64,000 nt of DNA from Bacteroidia bacterium (GCA_033391075.1 JAWPMV010000001.1:6324001-6388000); one strand, 5' to 3'. Numbered from the stretch's first letter, positions 8,992 through 18,137 are shown. Numbers and translations are program-made. Notes: generated by a model from the sequence alone, not told the origin.

Positions 8992-9038
8992 GACGATTTT
9001 ACTTATTAAATGGATGATTGTCTCTTGAAATCAGAAGA
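8992..9038. promoter_or_regulatory. Putative AraC-type operator, copy 1
   Basis: A 47-bp element: GACGATTTTAC, 8 nt, TGGATGATTGTCTC, 6 nt, TCAGAAGA. The half-sites GACGATTTT and GATGATTGT start 21 bp apart, that is two helical turns, as AraC-family dimers prefer. It begins 5 bp upstream of the regulator's start codon and 152 bp before the acyl-CoA synthetase. The same element occurs at 10913-10960. Confidence 0.55.
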
Positions 9039-9189
9039 GATTGATGATAATTTGAAATTGCCGAGGATGTTGTCGTGATTGAAAGGAAGTCTTCCCCTTT
9101 GTCTCAAACAAAATATTAAATTTTTCGGGGAAATAAGAAGAGAAAAAAATTCTACTTGACCTGGCACTCGAATGCTTCAATAAAAGACT

Positions 9190-10887
9190 ATGGAACTACT
9201 CAACTTTTACCAGGAAGTCTGTAAAGAAATCGCAGAAGGGAATATGGATACCCTCTCCAAATTTTCTCCTCCCAAACCTGAATACTTCAATTGGGTAGAA
9301 GACTTTTTTTACCCCAGCCATGTAGGATTACATGCAGAGAGTCCTGCTTTGATCTGGAGATATAAAGAACAGGAAAAAATTTACTCCTTTAGCCTAATTT
9401 ATGATCACTGCAATCAGCTAGTCAATTTCCTCCGCAGGCATGGGATTACTCAGAAAGATACTATTTATACCATGCTTCCTTTGGTGCCTGAAAACTGGAT
9501 CAGCTTCATGGCTACTATAAAAGGAGGCTTCATCCTCATGCCGACTGCAACCAATCTGGTTAAGCAGGATTTGATATATCGTTTCGAAACCCTTTTCCCC
9601 GAAGTTATCATTGCTCAGGATGCTTATGCAGAAAGGATAGACGAAGCAGAAAAGGAGCAAGGCAAGCAAATCAAACTAAAAATTATTCTGGGGGAAGCGA
9701 GAGAGGGTTGGTTAAATTTTGAGGACATTTTTGAAGAGTCGGCAAATTGTGAGCCTGCTCCTACAAAGTCCGATGATCCCTTTCTCTATTTTTTCACTTC
9801 GGGAACAACTGGTTTGCCTAAAATAGTAGTTCACTCCCATTTCACTTATCCCGTTGGGCATCTTAGTACCCTTAGCTGGCTAGGCTGCAAAAGAGGGGAC
9901 GTACATTATAACATATCATCTCCTGGCTGGGCTAAATTTGCCTGGAGCAGTTTCTTTGCTCCCTGGATTGCAGGAGCAACTATCCTCGCCAACCAGGTTG
10001 ACGGATTTGTTCCCAGCGAACAACTGGAAACCATGGAGAAATATAAGGTAACGACCTTTTGTGGATCGCCTACCGTAATCCGTATGTTGATCCAGGAAGA
10101 CTTTAGCAAGTTTGACCTAAAGTTACGTTCCTGTTGTGCTGCGGGCGAACCTCTCAATCCAGACGTAATTGACAAATGGGAAAAAGCAACAGGGATTACC
10201 ATTAGAGATGGCTATGGGCAAACGGAAACAACGGCCCTGGTTGGCAATTTATTAGGAGGAGAATTAAAGCCGGGTTCTATGGGTAAGTCCACCTTTTTAT
10301 ATGAGATTGGGATATTTGATGAGGAAGGAAGGGAAGTTCCTCCATTGGAAGAAGGAGTGATTTGTGTAAAGATGGATACAGGCAAAAACAATGGCATTTT
10401 TCTCGAATACCTAAACGATCAGGACAGAACCTCCAATTCCTTTAAACACAATCTTTACTATACTGGAGATAAAGCCTATAAAGATGAGGAAGGATATATA
10501 TGGTTTATCGGTCGAAATGATGATGTAATCAAAGCATCTGCTTATCGAATCGGACCTTTCGAAGTAGAAAGTATTCTTATCGAACATGATTCCATTGTAG
10601 AAGCTGCAGTAGTCGCAAGTCCCCATCCCATGCGAGGCTATGCAGTCAAGGCTTTTGTTATGCTAAAAGAGGGAGTGGAGGCGAATGAGGCTTTGGCCAG
10701 CGATATATTTACGTTTACAGAGGAAAGATTAGCCAAATATAAAGTCCCTCGTATCATCGAATTTCCTGAGGCTTTACCCAAAACCATCAGCGGAAAAATC
10801 AGGCGGATAGAATTGCGGGCAAATGAGGCTACATCCAAGCTAAATAAAGAAAGTCGCAGGCAGGAATACTTTCATCCGAAATACTAA
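9190..10887 (+). CDS. AMP-forming acyl-CoA synthetase (medium-chain type)
   Basis: A 565-aa member of the ANL superfamily that activates a carboxylic acid to its CoA thioester via an acyl-AMP. The phosphate-binding loop TSGTTGLPK is at residues 203-211, GYGQTE at 341-346, and the hinge region is GDKAYKDEEGYIWFIGRNDD. The C-terminal SGKIRR carries the adenylation lysine K536. Closeness to the acetyl-/medium-chain acyl-CoA synthetase (ACSM-like) group rather than the long-chain FadD group is suggested by SSPGWAKFAWSSFFAPW. Substrate unknown. It is divergent from the AraC-type gene and followed by the molybdenum hydroxylase cluster, so it may act in the same catabolic route. Start is the ATG at 9190. 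Confidence 0.88.
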   Translation: MELLNFYQEVCKEIAEGNMDTLSKFSPPKPEYFNWVEDFFYPSHVGLHAESPALIWRYKEQEKIYSFSLIYDHCNQLVNFLRRHGITQKDTIYTMLPLVPENWISFMATIKGGFILMPTATNLVKQDLIYRFETLFPEVIIAQDAYAERIDEAEKEQGKQIKLKIILGEAREGWLNFEDIFEESANCEPAPTKSDDPFLYFFTSGTTGLPKIVVHSHFTYPVGHLSTLSWLGCKRGDVHYNISSPGWAKFAWSSFFAPWIAGATILANQVDGFVPSEQLETMEKYKVTTFCGSPTVIRMLIQEDFSKFDLKLRSCCAAGEPLNPDVIDKWEKATGITIRDGYGQTETTALVGNLLGGELKPGSMGKSTFLYEIGIFDEEGREVPPLEEGVICVKMDTGKNNGIFLEYLNDQDRTSNSFKHNLYYTGDKAYKDEEGYIWFIGRNDDVIKASAYRIGPFEVESILIEHDSIVEAAVVASPHPMRGYAVKAFVMLKEGVEANEALASDIFTFTEERLAKYKVPRIIEFPEALPKTISGKIRRIELRANEATSKLNKESRRQEYFHPKY

Positions 10888-10912
10888 GAAAGATTATTTG
10901 TCCAAAGACTCA

Positions 10913-10960
10913 GACGATTTTACAAATTTACTGGATGATTGTCTCAAGCTTTTCAGAAGA
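10913..10960. promoter_or_regulatory. Putative AraC-type operator, copy 2
   Basis: Second copy of the element at 8992-9038: GACGATTTTAC, 8 nt, TGGATGATTGTCTC, 7 nt, TCAGAAGA. The two long blocks are identical and identically spaced; only the spacers differ. It lies 26 bp after the acyl-CoA synthetase stop and 206 bp before the coxG-like gene, in a 278-bp gap that otherwise shows nothing. Confidence 0.55.
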
Positions 10961-11165
10961 TTTAGGGTAAATTCTGCCTTAATCCCAAGCTAAATTGGGT
11001 ATTTCAATTATTTATCATCTGGTCTATAGCCATTGGGCTTGAGAGACAGTAAATCTCATTTTATTTAGCTTCATTCTAAACTCTTTTTAGACTTGCTAAA
11101 TGCGGGATTAATCCTTAATATGAGGTATAATACTTAATGGTTAAGACTGCTACATTCTATAACAT

Positions 11166-11609
11166 ATGCACCTAGAAGGGTCTCATTTGTTGTCTGCTCC
11201 CGCACAAGAAGTCTGGGATAAACTACAAAATCCGGAAATACTCGCGAAAGTCACTCCAGGTATCAAGAAACTGGACGCTACCGGAGAAAATACCTACCTA
11301 GCCCTTTCTGAAATCAAGATTGGTCCTATGAATGGCTCCTTTAAGGGAGTATTAGAAGTAGCAGAGCAAAACGCTCCTGAAAGCTTTATGTTGATCATCA
11401 AGCAAAACAGTAAGATCGGCAATGTAAAAGCGACAGGAACTATACGATTGGAAGCGAAATCTGAAAGTCAGACCGAGGTTTTCTTCTCGGGTGATGCCAA
11501 GATTTCCGGTCTACTCGCTCGTACGGGCCAGCGGATCATCAGTGGGGTGGCAAATACATTGACCAAGCAATTCTTCAAAAACCTTGAAGACGAGCTTGGC
11601 GGTGGTTAA
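11166..11609 (+). CDS. CoxG-like SRPBCC protein
   Basis: A 147-aa protein of the SRPBCC/START-like fold, CO dehydrogenase subunit G (CoxG) family. Its N-terminus MHLEGSHLLSAPAQEVWDKLQ and the segment PGIKKLDATGENTYLA fit the family start, and it ends with a predicted amphipathic helix (RIISGVANTLTKQFFKNLED). CoxG in Oligotropha is reported to help attach the hydroxylase to the membrane; in form II clusters the role is inferred only. It leads the run coxG-coxS-coxL-coxM, with 111 bp before coxS. No cysteine or metal motif is seen. Confidence 0.78.
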   Translation: MHLEGSHLLSAPAQEVWDKLQNPEILAKVTPGIKKLDATGENTYLALSEIKIGPMNGSFKGVLEVAEQNAPESFMLIIKQNSKIGNVKATGTIRLEAKSESQTEVFFSGDAKISGLLARTGQRIISGVANTLTKQFFKNLEDELGGG

Positions 11610-11720
11610 TTATTGAAATTCTCTTACGCCCGCACTTTCATTGGTATCTCCGGATATCGAATGGAGGTTTGTGCATACCATAATCTCAATAAACCGAAAA
11701 TTACACATTAATAATTCGAC

Positions 11721-12206
11721 ATGGGACTAGAAATCAATGTAACAGTAAATGGTACATCCCATAGCAGTGAGGTAGACGGTAGAACCCTACTCGCCCATTA
11801 TCTCAGGGATGCCCTCCGCCTGACAGGTACTCACATTGGCTGCGACACCAGCAATTGTGGATCCTGTACAGTTATCATGGATGGAAAAGCTGTAAAATCA
11901 TGTACACTACTCGCCGCGCAGGCAGACGGAAGCGAAATCACAACTATCGAAGGATTAGCTCAAAATGGGAACATGCACCCTTTACAAGAAGGCTTTAAAG
12001 AAATGCATGGACTCCAGTGTGGATTCTGTACACCGGGCATGGTCATGACTGCTGTTGACCTGCTTCAATCCAACCCCAATCCCAGCGAAAAAGAAATTCG
12101 CCATGCACTGGAAGGAAATTTCTGTCGCTGTACGGGATATCACAACATCGTAAAATCGATTCAGTATGCTGCTGATAAAATGAGAAAGGAGGGTGCAAAT
12201 GTCTAG
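11721..12206 (+). CDS. Molybdenum hydroxylase small [2Fe-2S] subunit (CoxS-like)
   Basis: A 161-aa iron-sulfur subunit of the xanthine dehydrogenase/CO dehydrogenase family. The plant-ferredoxin-type cluster is bound by C41, C46, C49 and C61 ([10 protein letters not shown]...SC). The second cluster is bound by C100, C103, C135 and C137 (CGFCTPGM and CRCTGY). It passes electrons from the Mo subunit to the FAD subunit. Length and all eight cysteines are normal. Its last 8 nt overlap the start of the large-subunit gene, indicating translational coupling. Cytoplasmic; no Tat signal. Confidence 0.93.
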   Translation: MGLEINVTVNGTSHSSEVDGRTLLAHYLRDALRLTGTHIGCDTSNCGSCTVIMDGKAVKSCTLLAAQADGSEITTIEGLAQNGNMHPLQEGFKEMHGLQCGFCTPGMVMTAVDLLQSNPNPSEKEIRHALEGNFCRCTGYHNIVKSIQYAADKMRKEGANV

Positions 12207-14574
12207 TTTCATTGGAAAATCCGTAAAAAGGGTAGAGGACAAAAGATTCCTCACCGGAAAAGGAAGATATACAGATGATATCGTTCTCCCAGGCATGACC
12301 TATGCCTTTCTCGTGCGTAGTCCCTATGCCCATGCAAAAATAAATAGTATAGATACTTCTGAAGCTGAAAAGGCTCCCGGAGTAGTTAAGATTTTTACCG
12401 GGAAAGATCTCCTGACACCAGAAGGCGCCCCTATAGGTGTACCTACCGGATGGCAGGTTGACTTCAAGAATGGAGATACCATGAAAGAGCCGCCACACCC
12501 TCTTTTGGTTGCGGATAAGGCTCGTCATGCTGGTGATGCAGTGGCTGTTGTTATTGCCGAAACCCGCGAAGCTGCGAAAGATGCGGCAGAACTGATTGAG
12601 GTAGACTATGAAGAACTGGATGCTGTTACAGATGCTACCAAAGCACTGGCATCAGGTGCTCCTCAAGTTCATGATGATGTCCCCAACAACCTCTGTTTTG
12701 ACTGGGAAATTGGAGACAAGGCAGGTACAGATGCTGCGATGGCTTCTGCCGCACATATCACTACCCTCGATTTTGTCAATCAGCGGGTAATCCCAAATGC
12801 CATTGAACCTCGTTCAGTTATTGGCTCCTATGATACAGCCAACGATAAATATACGCTCTATACGAGTTCTCAGAATCCTCACTTGATTCGTCTGCTTCTC
12901 TGTGCTTTTGTATTGGGTATTCCCGAGCATAAAGTACGCGTAGTAGCTCCCGACGTAGGAGGAGGTTTCGGAAGTAAAATCTTTCACTATACAGAAGAAG
13001 CCCTGATGATATGGGCCTCTCGTCAAATCGAACGTCCTATCAAATGGATCGCCGAAAGAAGTGAGAGTTTCCTGACTGATGCTCATGGTCGTGATCATCA
13101 GACAAAAGCAGAATTGGGATTGGATGCAGATGGAAATATCGTAGGACTCAGAATCAGCACCGTTGCGAATCTCGGCGCTTATCTTTCTACTTTTGCTCCT
13201 GCAGTTCCTACCTATTTGCACGGAACCCTTTTACAAGGCCTTTATACTACTCCCAATATTCACCTCGACCTCAAAGCGGTATTTACCAATACTACAGCGG
13301 TTGACGCCTATAGAGGAGCAGGTAGACCGGAAGCTACCTATTTGCTGGAAAGAATCATTGAAAATGCGGCTCGTGAAACCGGAAGAGATCCGGCCGAATT
13401 GAGAATGCAAAACTTCATTCCTCCTTTCGATGGAGTAAAAGAAGAAGGATATGTTACCCAGGTGGCCCTCCAATATGATAGTGGAGACTATGAGCCGGTC
13501 TTGAGAAGAGCCATGGAAATGGTTGGCTATGAAGACTTCCGCAAAGAGCAGGCTGAAGCCAAAAAGAATGGCAAACTGCTGGGAATTGGATTCTCTACCT
13601 ATATCGAAGCATGTGGTATTGCTCCATCAGCTGTAGTTGGTGCTTTGGGTGCAAGAGCCGGACTGTATGAGTCTGCTCAGGTACGTATCCAGCCTACCGG
13701 TATGGTCAGTGTATATTCAGGTTCTCACTCACATGGTCAGGGGCATGAAACGACCTTTGCACAAGTAGTTGCCGACAGATTGGGAGTTCCTTTAGAAAAT
13801 GTAGAAATCGTACATGGTGATTCAGAAGCTGTTGCCTTTGGTATGGGTACCTATGGTAGCCGAAGCCTGGCAGTAGGAGGAAGTGCCATTGTAAAAAGTA
13901 TAGATAAAGTATTGGAGAAAGGTGCTAAAATTGCCGCTCACTTACTGGAAGCCAATCCAGATGACCTTGAGTATGCAGGAGGTGCCTGGACCGTAAAAGG
14001 AACAGATAAGTCTGTAGGTTTTGGAGACGTAGCTTTGACAGCTTATGTGCCTCACAATTATCCAGCTGATCTGGAGCCTGGTCTGGACTTTTCAAGCTTC
14101 TATGATCCGGCAAACTTTACCTATCCTTTCGGTGCACATATTGCGATCGTTGAAGTTGATCCGGAGACAGGTAAAGTCGATCTCAAGCGTTTTATAGCTT
14201 GTGATGATGTGGGTAATGTGATCAATCCTATGATCGTTGACGGTCAGATTCATGGTGGTGTTGCACAAGGAGTAGGGCAGGCCCTATTTGAAGGTGCTAT
14301 CTATGATGATGATGGTCAGTTGCTAAATGGTAGTTATATGGACTACACCATGCCACGTGCCGATGATCTGCCTTCATTTGAAGTTGACAGAACAGTTACT
14401 CCTTGTCCTCATAACCCACTGGGGGTGAAAGGAGCAGGTGAGGCTGGAACCATTGGTTCTACACCGGCTGTTGTAAATGCAGTATTGGATGCACTCTCTG
14501 ATTATAACATCAGCGACATTCGTATGCCTATGACTCCAGAACGAGTATGGCGCGCTATGCAAAATGGAAGCTAG
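12199..14574 (+). CDS. Molybdenum hydroxylase large subunit, form II (CoxL-like)
   Basis: A 791-aa molybdopterin-cytosine-dinucleotide-type subunit. It has the N-terminal 'hammerhead' domain (about residues 15-130) and two Mo-binding domains with [17 protein letters not shown] and the catalytic glutamate in GAGEAG (E748). The active-site loop reads AYRGAGR (residues 370-376), the form II signature. True aerobic CO dehydrogenases (form I) carry AYxCSFR with a cysteine. The substrate is therefore probably not CO, and could be a purine, aldehyde or N-heterocycle. The ATG at 12199 follows a clear Shine-Dalgarno sequence, AAGGAGG (12186-12192), which is rare in this window and fixes the start over a GTG two codons earlier. 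Confidence 0.92.
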   Translation: MSSFIGKSVKRVEDKRFLTGKGRYTDDIVLPGMTYAFLVRSPYAHAKINSIDTSEAEKAPGVVKIFTGKDLLTPEGAPIGVPTGWQVDFKNGDTMKEPPHPLLVADKARHAGDAVAVVIAETREAAKDAAELIEVDYEELDAVTDATKALASGAPQVHDDVPNNLCFDWEIGDKAGTDAAMASAAHITTLDFVNQRVIPNAIEPRSVIGSYDTANDKYTLYTSSQNPHLIRLLLCAFVLGIPEHKVRVVAPDVGGGFGSKIFHYTEEALMIWASRQIERPIKWIAERSESFLTDAHGRDHQTKAELGLDADGNIVGLRISTVANLGAYLSTFAPAVPTYLHGTLLQGLYTTPNIHLDLKAVFTNTTAVDAYRGAGRPEATYLLERIIENAARETGRDPAELRMQNFIPPFDGVKEEGYVTQVALQYDSGDYEPVLRRAMEMVGYEDFRKEQAEAKKNGKLLGIGFSTYIEACGIAPSAVVGALGARAGLYESAQVRIQPTGMVSVYSGSHSHGQGHETTFAQVVADRLGVPLENVEIVHGDSEAVAFGMGTYGSRSLAVGGSAIVKSIDKVLEKGAKIAAHLLEANPDDLEYAGGAWTVKGTDKSVGFGDVALTAYVPHNYPADLEPGLDFSSFYDPANFTYPFGAHIAIVEVDPETGKVDLKRFIACDDVGNVINPMIVDGQIHGGVAQGVGQALFEGAIYDDDGQLLNGSYMDYTMPRADDLPSFEVDRTVTPCPHNPLGVKGAGEAGTIGSTPAVVNAVLDALSDYNISDIRMPMTPERVWRAMQNGS

Positions 14575-14584
14575 GAAGTGCTGC

Positions 14585-14642
14585 AGTGTTTTAGTGTTGA
14601 GGTGCGACTCTTCATACTACATCACCATAACACAACATCACT
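14585..14642. repeat. Imperfect inverted repeat between coxL- and coxM-like genes
   Basis: GTGTT/AACAC-type arms (14585-14604 and 14620-14642) form an imperfect stem in the 102-bp gap between the large and FAD subunit genes. It loosely resembles the repeat at 2650-2724. It might reduce expression of the downstream subunit, or be a dispersed repeat. Confidence 0.3.
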
Positions 14643-14676
14643 TTAAACTTATCAACTTTAACACTCTTTTTAAAAA

Positions 14677-15507
14677 ATGATACCATCAAGTTTAGAATAT
14701 AAGCGTGCCAGCTCCATAGACGAGGCTTTGTCTATGGTCAATGCGGGTGCGAAAATTCTGGCTGGGGGCCATAGCCTTATTCCAGCCTTGAAGTTACGAC
14801 TGGATGCACCGGGCACAGTTGTAGACATCAGCAAAATCTCCGAACTCCGTTACATCAAAGATAATGGTGATCACATCGCCATCGGAGCGGCCTCTACTCA
14901 TCACGATATCATGAGTTCATCTGCTATCCAAAGCAAATGTGCTATGATGTCGCAGACAGCTGCTGTGATTGGAGATGTACAAGTTCGCAACATGGGAACC
15001 ATAGGCGGTAGTATCGCACATGCGGACCCTGCAGCGGATTGGCCCGCCTCTCTATTGGCTGCGGATGCTGTGATCGAAATACGCAGCTCAAGCGGAAGCC
15101 GTAGTGTAGGTGCCGGAGACTTTTTCCAGGGACTCTATATGACTGCTTTGGAAGAAGGAGAAATCATCACGGAAATCAGAATTCCTGTTGTCGCAGGTGC
15201 AAGTTCTGCCTATACAAAGTTTATGCAGCCAGCTTCGCGTTTTGCGATAGTAGGATGTGCAGTTATGCTGACTCGTTCTGGTGATAGCATCACTAAAGCC
15301 AGTGTAGCATTTACTGGGGTTTCTGATAAGGCATTCAGAGATGCCGCTGCTGAAGCAGCCCTGAACTCAGTTTCGGATGTAGATGCAGCTTCTCAGGCAG
15401 CTGCAGAAGGCGTAGATATCCTTAGTGATCATTTCGCTTCTGAAGAATATCGCAAGCATTTGGCAAAGGTTTATGCCAAGCGAGCCATGCTGGCAGCTTT
15501 GGGATAA
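14677..15507 (+). CDS. Molybdenum hydroxylase FAD subunit (CoxM-like)
   Basis: A 276-aa FAD-binding medium subunit. FAD pyrophosphate contacts are AGGHSLIP (residues 29-36) and TIGGS (108-112) followed by AHADPAADWPA. The C-terminal CO_deh_flav_C domain occupies about residues 170-275. It accepts electrons from the [2Fe-2S] subunit and passes them to an external acceptor. The gene order G-S-L-M differs from the classic M-S-L order. No maturation genes (coxD, coxE, coxF or xdhC) are adjacent. A terminator follows within about 20 bp. Confidence 0.9.
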   Translation: MIPSSLEYKRASSIDEALSMVNAGAKILAGGHSLIPALKLRLDAPGTVVDISKISELRYIKDNGDHIAIGAASTHHDIMSSSAIQSKCAMMSQTAAVIGDVQVRNMGTIGGSIAHADPAADWPASLLAADAVIEIRSSSGSRSVGAGDFFQGLYMTALEEGEIITEIRIPVVAGASSAYTKFMQPASRFAIVGCAVMLTRSGDSITKASVAFTGVSDKAFRDAAAEAALNSVSDVDAASQAAAEGVDILSDHFASEEYRKHLAKVYAKRAMLAALG

Positions 15508-15525
15508 TCTTTCTCAAATATGATA

Positions 15526-15558
15526 AAAAAGCCCTTGTCGATGATGAGGGCTTTTTTT
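15526..15558 (+). terminator. Rho-independent terminator after coxM-like gene
   Basis: An A-run, GCCCT (15531-15535), an 11-nt loop, AGGGC (15547-15551) and a run of seven T. The flanking A/T tracts make it potentially bidirectional. Confidence 0.8.
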
Positions 15559-15565
15559 ATTGGCT

Positions 15566-15728
15566 ATGCCGCCAAAAACCAGAAGTGTCACCCTGACCAA
15601 AGTGGAAGGGCCTAAAATACTTGCCCAAATGGCTTTTTTCAATCTTTTTAGCATGAATTATTGGCGGCATCTAATTTAGGCCTCTCGGTGCGCAGAAGCC
15701 TTGCTGCATCCAATCCTCGAGATGACAC
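15566..15728. repeat. Composite inverted-repeat element, REP/MITE-like
   Basis: Three interleaved inverted pairs lie in the 306-bp gap (15508-15813): ATGCCGCCAA (15566-15575) with TTGGCGGCAT (15661-15670); GTGTCA (15585-15590) with GATGACAC (15721-15728); and GGGCCTAAA (15608-15616) with TTTAGGCCT (15675-15683). The TGTCACCCTGA and CTCGAGATGACAC ends resemble short palindromic repeats common in Bacteroidota. No reading frame lies inside. Confidence 0.45.
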
Positions 15729-15761
15729 GATTTTTATATTATTCCGTTTAGCCCCCAAAAC

Positions 15762-15793
15762 AAAAAGAGGCACTGCAAAGCAGTACCTCTTTT
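15762..15793 (-). terminator. Terminator of the pspA operon
   Basis: AAAAGAGGCACTGC and GCAGTACCTCTTTT form a near-perfect stem around AAA, 20 bp after the stop of the 152-aa gene on the minus strand, ending in T-rich sequence. Confidence 0.75.
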
Positions 15794-15813
15794 ATTTCAA
15801 AATTGTCGTTCGA

Positions 15814-16272
15814 TTAAAAATCTCCTAAAGGTTTTCTTCCGGCGGGAAGATCATCATCTTTTTCTTTTTTCTCAGCTTTTTCCTCATCCACTGGAGCTTC
15901 TTCCTTCTTCTCAAGAGGTTTTTTCTCCTCTTTAGGAATCAGGCCCATCTCACGTTTCATTTGAAGAACCATTTGCTCTGCAGAGAATTTTTCTGCTTCG
16001 GCCTCCTTGGCGAGTTTGTCGATCTTATCCTCTGTGGTAAGATCATCCATAAACATCTCCATTTTGGCTTCACTCAAGGCAGATTCCTCATTTAATTTCT
16101 GGATCCAGTCATCAGAATCGTCCTTGGTGACTCCATCCATGAGTTCGCCTACCGCTTTGTTGAGACGCGCACTATGCCTGAGTCTTTTGGCATCTTCCAG
16201 AAAAGCTTTACGCTGTTTCAGGTCGCGTTTGTATTGCTCTTTGAGCAGTCTTCTTTTTTCTTCTCCAGTCAT
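15814..16272 (-). CDS. Small charged coiled-coil protein, PspA-like partner
   Basis: A 152-aa, highly charged, helix-rich protein with a Lys/Glu-rich low-complexity tail. There is no signal peptide or membrane helix. Residues about 65-110 (AKMEMFMDD ... AEQMVLQMKREMGL) align by eye with the C-terminal part of the neighbouring PspA protein (ARMEMALDT ... ELVKQFKVEMGM), so it looks like a shortened PspA/IM30 relative lacking the N-terminal membrane-binding helix. It lies 53 bp downstream of pspA on the same strand and probably co-assembles with or regulates it (inference). No described family was recognised. Confidence 0.65.
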   Translation of the reverse strand: MTGEEKRRLLKEQYKRDLKQRKAFLEDAKRLRHSARLNKAVGELMDGVTKDDSDDWIQKLNEESALSEAKMEMFMDDLTTEDKIDKLAKEAEAEKFSAEQMVLQMKREMGLIPKEEKKPLEKKEEAPVDEEKAEKKEKDDDLPAGRKPLGDF

Positions 16273-16325
16273 GATAGCTGAATTTGAGTGTTAAGATTTT
16301 CAGAGAAGAGCTAATCCTTTCAGGA

Positions 16326-17048
16326 TTATTCGATCTCTTTTGTCGGGCGATCCAGATCAAGATCATCTCCTCCAATATCTTCAGAATCCATTCCCATCTC
16401 GACTTTGAATTGTTTTACCAATTCGGCAGCACGGATGTTTTCGGCTTCTTCTTCTATATTGAAAGAATCGACATCTACCGTATCAAGCGCCATTTCCATG
16501 CGTGCTTCATTTTTGGCAGTTTGCTCATTGATACGAGTAATCATTTCATCATGAGTCGCATCGATACCAGCAACTTCAAATGACTCCATAGTATCAGCAA
16601 TTTTTGCTTGCCACTTGGCACGGTCATGGGCACGTAAAGCTTCACGAGCTTCCGCAATTTTATTTTCGCGTTGCTTCATGAATACCTTTTTCACCTCAAG
16701 CGACTTCTCATAAGCCTTTTTGGCTGTTTCGAATTGCTCTTTGGTTTGAATCATATGTGACTTGGTATTCTCAAGACGCAAGGCAAAGTTTTGTGCTATA
16801 TCATCCCTTCCCTGCGAAATAGCAGCTTTCATTTTAGCAACCAGATCCTTGTATTCGCGTCGGTATTTTCCCAACTCTTTTTCCAACAAGGTAACACTGG
16901 CTTTCACAGTAGCAATATTCTCGTTCATTTTGGGAATTTGGTCATTCAATTCCCGGATGTTTTGTTCAAGAATAAGTTTAGGGTCCTCGATAGTACTGAC
17001 TAGTCCACCGAACAGAGATTTAATCGCACGAACGAATCGTTTCCACAT
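16326..17048 (-). CDS. pspA: PspA/IM30 family membrane-stress protein
   Basis: A 240-aa protein of the PspA/Vipp1 (ESCRT-III-like) family, which forms helical polymers on the inner membrane and maintains membrane integrity under stress. The start MWKRFVRAIKSLFGGLVSTIEDP gives the N-terminal amphipathic helix, and ILEQNIRELNDQIPKMNENIA plus long coiled-coil helices (residues 25-190) are typical. The acidic C-terminal tail (EDIGGDDLDLD) is longer than in Escherichia coli PspA. No pspBC or pspF is nearby, so regulation is not of the enterobacterial kind. It leads a two-gene operon with the small PspA-like protein. Confidence 0.88.
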   Translation of the reverse strand: MWKRFVRAIKSLFGGLVSTIEDPKLILEQNIRELNDQIPKMNENIATVKASVTLLEKELGKYRREYKDLVAKMKAAISQGRDDIAQNFALRLENTKSHMIQTKEQFETAKKAYEKSLEVKKVFMKQRENKIAEAREALRAHDRAKWQAKIADTMESFEVAGIDATHDEMITRINEQTAKNEARMEMALDTVDVDSFNIEEEAENIRAAELVKQFKVEMGMDSEDIGGDDLDLDRPTKEIE

Positions 17049-17111
17049 GTTAATGAGAGGTTATAATAAAATAAGGTTATGTAATGGCTTTACGAAAAAA
17101 CACAAATATTG

Positions 17112-18137
17112 TTAAAAGGTTGGAACCGCCTTTCCATATTTGCCGAATTTTCTTATGAACCCTTCTAATTTAACAACTTCTTCCTTATTTCCTATAAATA
17201 AAGGGGTACGTTCATGTAGCTCCTGAGGATCCATATCCAAAATTCGCCCTCTTCCATGACTGGCATATCCTCCGGCTTGCTCAGCGATGAAGGCCATAGG
17301 ATTTGCTTCAAAGGTCAGACGTAGCTTTCCTTTTGGCTTTTGATAGGTACCTGGATACATAAATATTCCCCCTTTCAATAGGTTGCGGTGAAAGTCTGCA
17401 ACAAAGGAACCGATGTATCGTGAACGATAAGGTTCGGGAGTATCTGTTTTAATATGGCGCAAATAAGCCTTCGTCCCTTCAAAGAAATTCCGATAGTGTC
17501 CCTCATTGACTGAGTAGGTATCACATTTCTCCGGAAATTTCATATCAGGATGTGAAAGCAGGAATTCACCGATAGAAGGATCAAGCGTAAAGCCATTCAC
17601 TCCATTGCCAGTAGTGTAAACCAGCATGGTACTTGAACCATAGAGTACATAGCCAGCAGCTATCTGCTCATTTCCTTTTTGCAATAATTCCTCCCGGGTA
17701 GGAATGCCTTCCAGATTTTTTCTTCTGTAAATGGAGAAAATGGTCCCGATAGAAACGTTCACATCAATATTGGAACTCCCATCCAAAGGATCCATCAAAA
17801 CAATGTATTTACCATTGCTATCCGGCTTTATGATAAAATCATCATTTTCCTCTGATCCAACTGCACAAACCATTCTTCCTTTAAATAAGGCATCAATCAT
17901 TTGCTCATTGGAAAAGATATCCAGTTTCTGGACCTCCTCACCCTGAATATTGGTATCTCCGGTCAAACCCAGGATATCCACCAGACCGGCTTTGTTTACT
18001 TCACGATTGATCATGCGTGAAGCCAGGACGATGTCTCTGATGATTTTTGATAATTGTCCGGTAGCGTAGGGGAAATTTTGTTCTTTCTGGATGACAAATT
18101 GCTCCAGCGTAACAACTTTGTTGGTAGATGCTTTCAT
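17112..18137 (-). CDS. fbp: Class 1 fructose-1,6-bisphosphatase
   Basis: A 341-aa enzyme hydrolysing fructose 1,6-bisphosphate to fructose 6-phosphate in gluconeogenesis; cytoplasmic. The metal-binding signature DPLDGSS is at residues 116-122, with the preceding acidic pair EE at 96-97. The substrate region is YIGSFVADFHRNLLKGGIFMYP, and GKLRLTFEANPMAFIAEQAGG is the classic C-terminal block. Length matches the class. It is probably a single-gene unit: the gap of 63 bp to pspA (downstream) is short enough for read-through. Start is the ATG at 18137. Confidence 0.95.
   Translation of the reverse strand: MKASTNKVVTLEQFVIQKEQNFPYATGQLSKIIRDIVLASRMINREVNKAGLVDILGLTGDTNIQGEEVQKLDIFSNEQMIDALFKGRMVCAVGSEENDDFIIKPDSNGKYIVLMDPLDGSSNIDVNVSIGTIFSIYRRKNLEGIPTREELLQKGNEQIAAGYVLYGSSTMLVYTTGNGVNGFTLDPSIGEFLLSHPDMKFPEKCDTYSVNEGHYRNFFEGTKAYLRHIKTDTPEPYRSRYIGSFVADFHRNLLKGGIFMYPGTYQKPKGKLRLTFEANPMAFIAEQAGGYASHGRGRILDMDPQELHERTPLFIGNKEEVVKLEGFIRKFGKYGKAVPTF

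Noticed and set aside
12199-14574. Calling the molybdenum enzyme an aerobic CO dehydrogenase
   Set aside because: The active-site loop AYRGAGR lacks the cysteine of true CO dehydrogenases (AYxCSFR), so only the form II assignment is supported.
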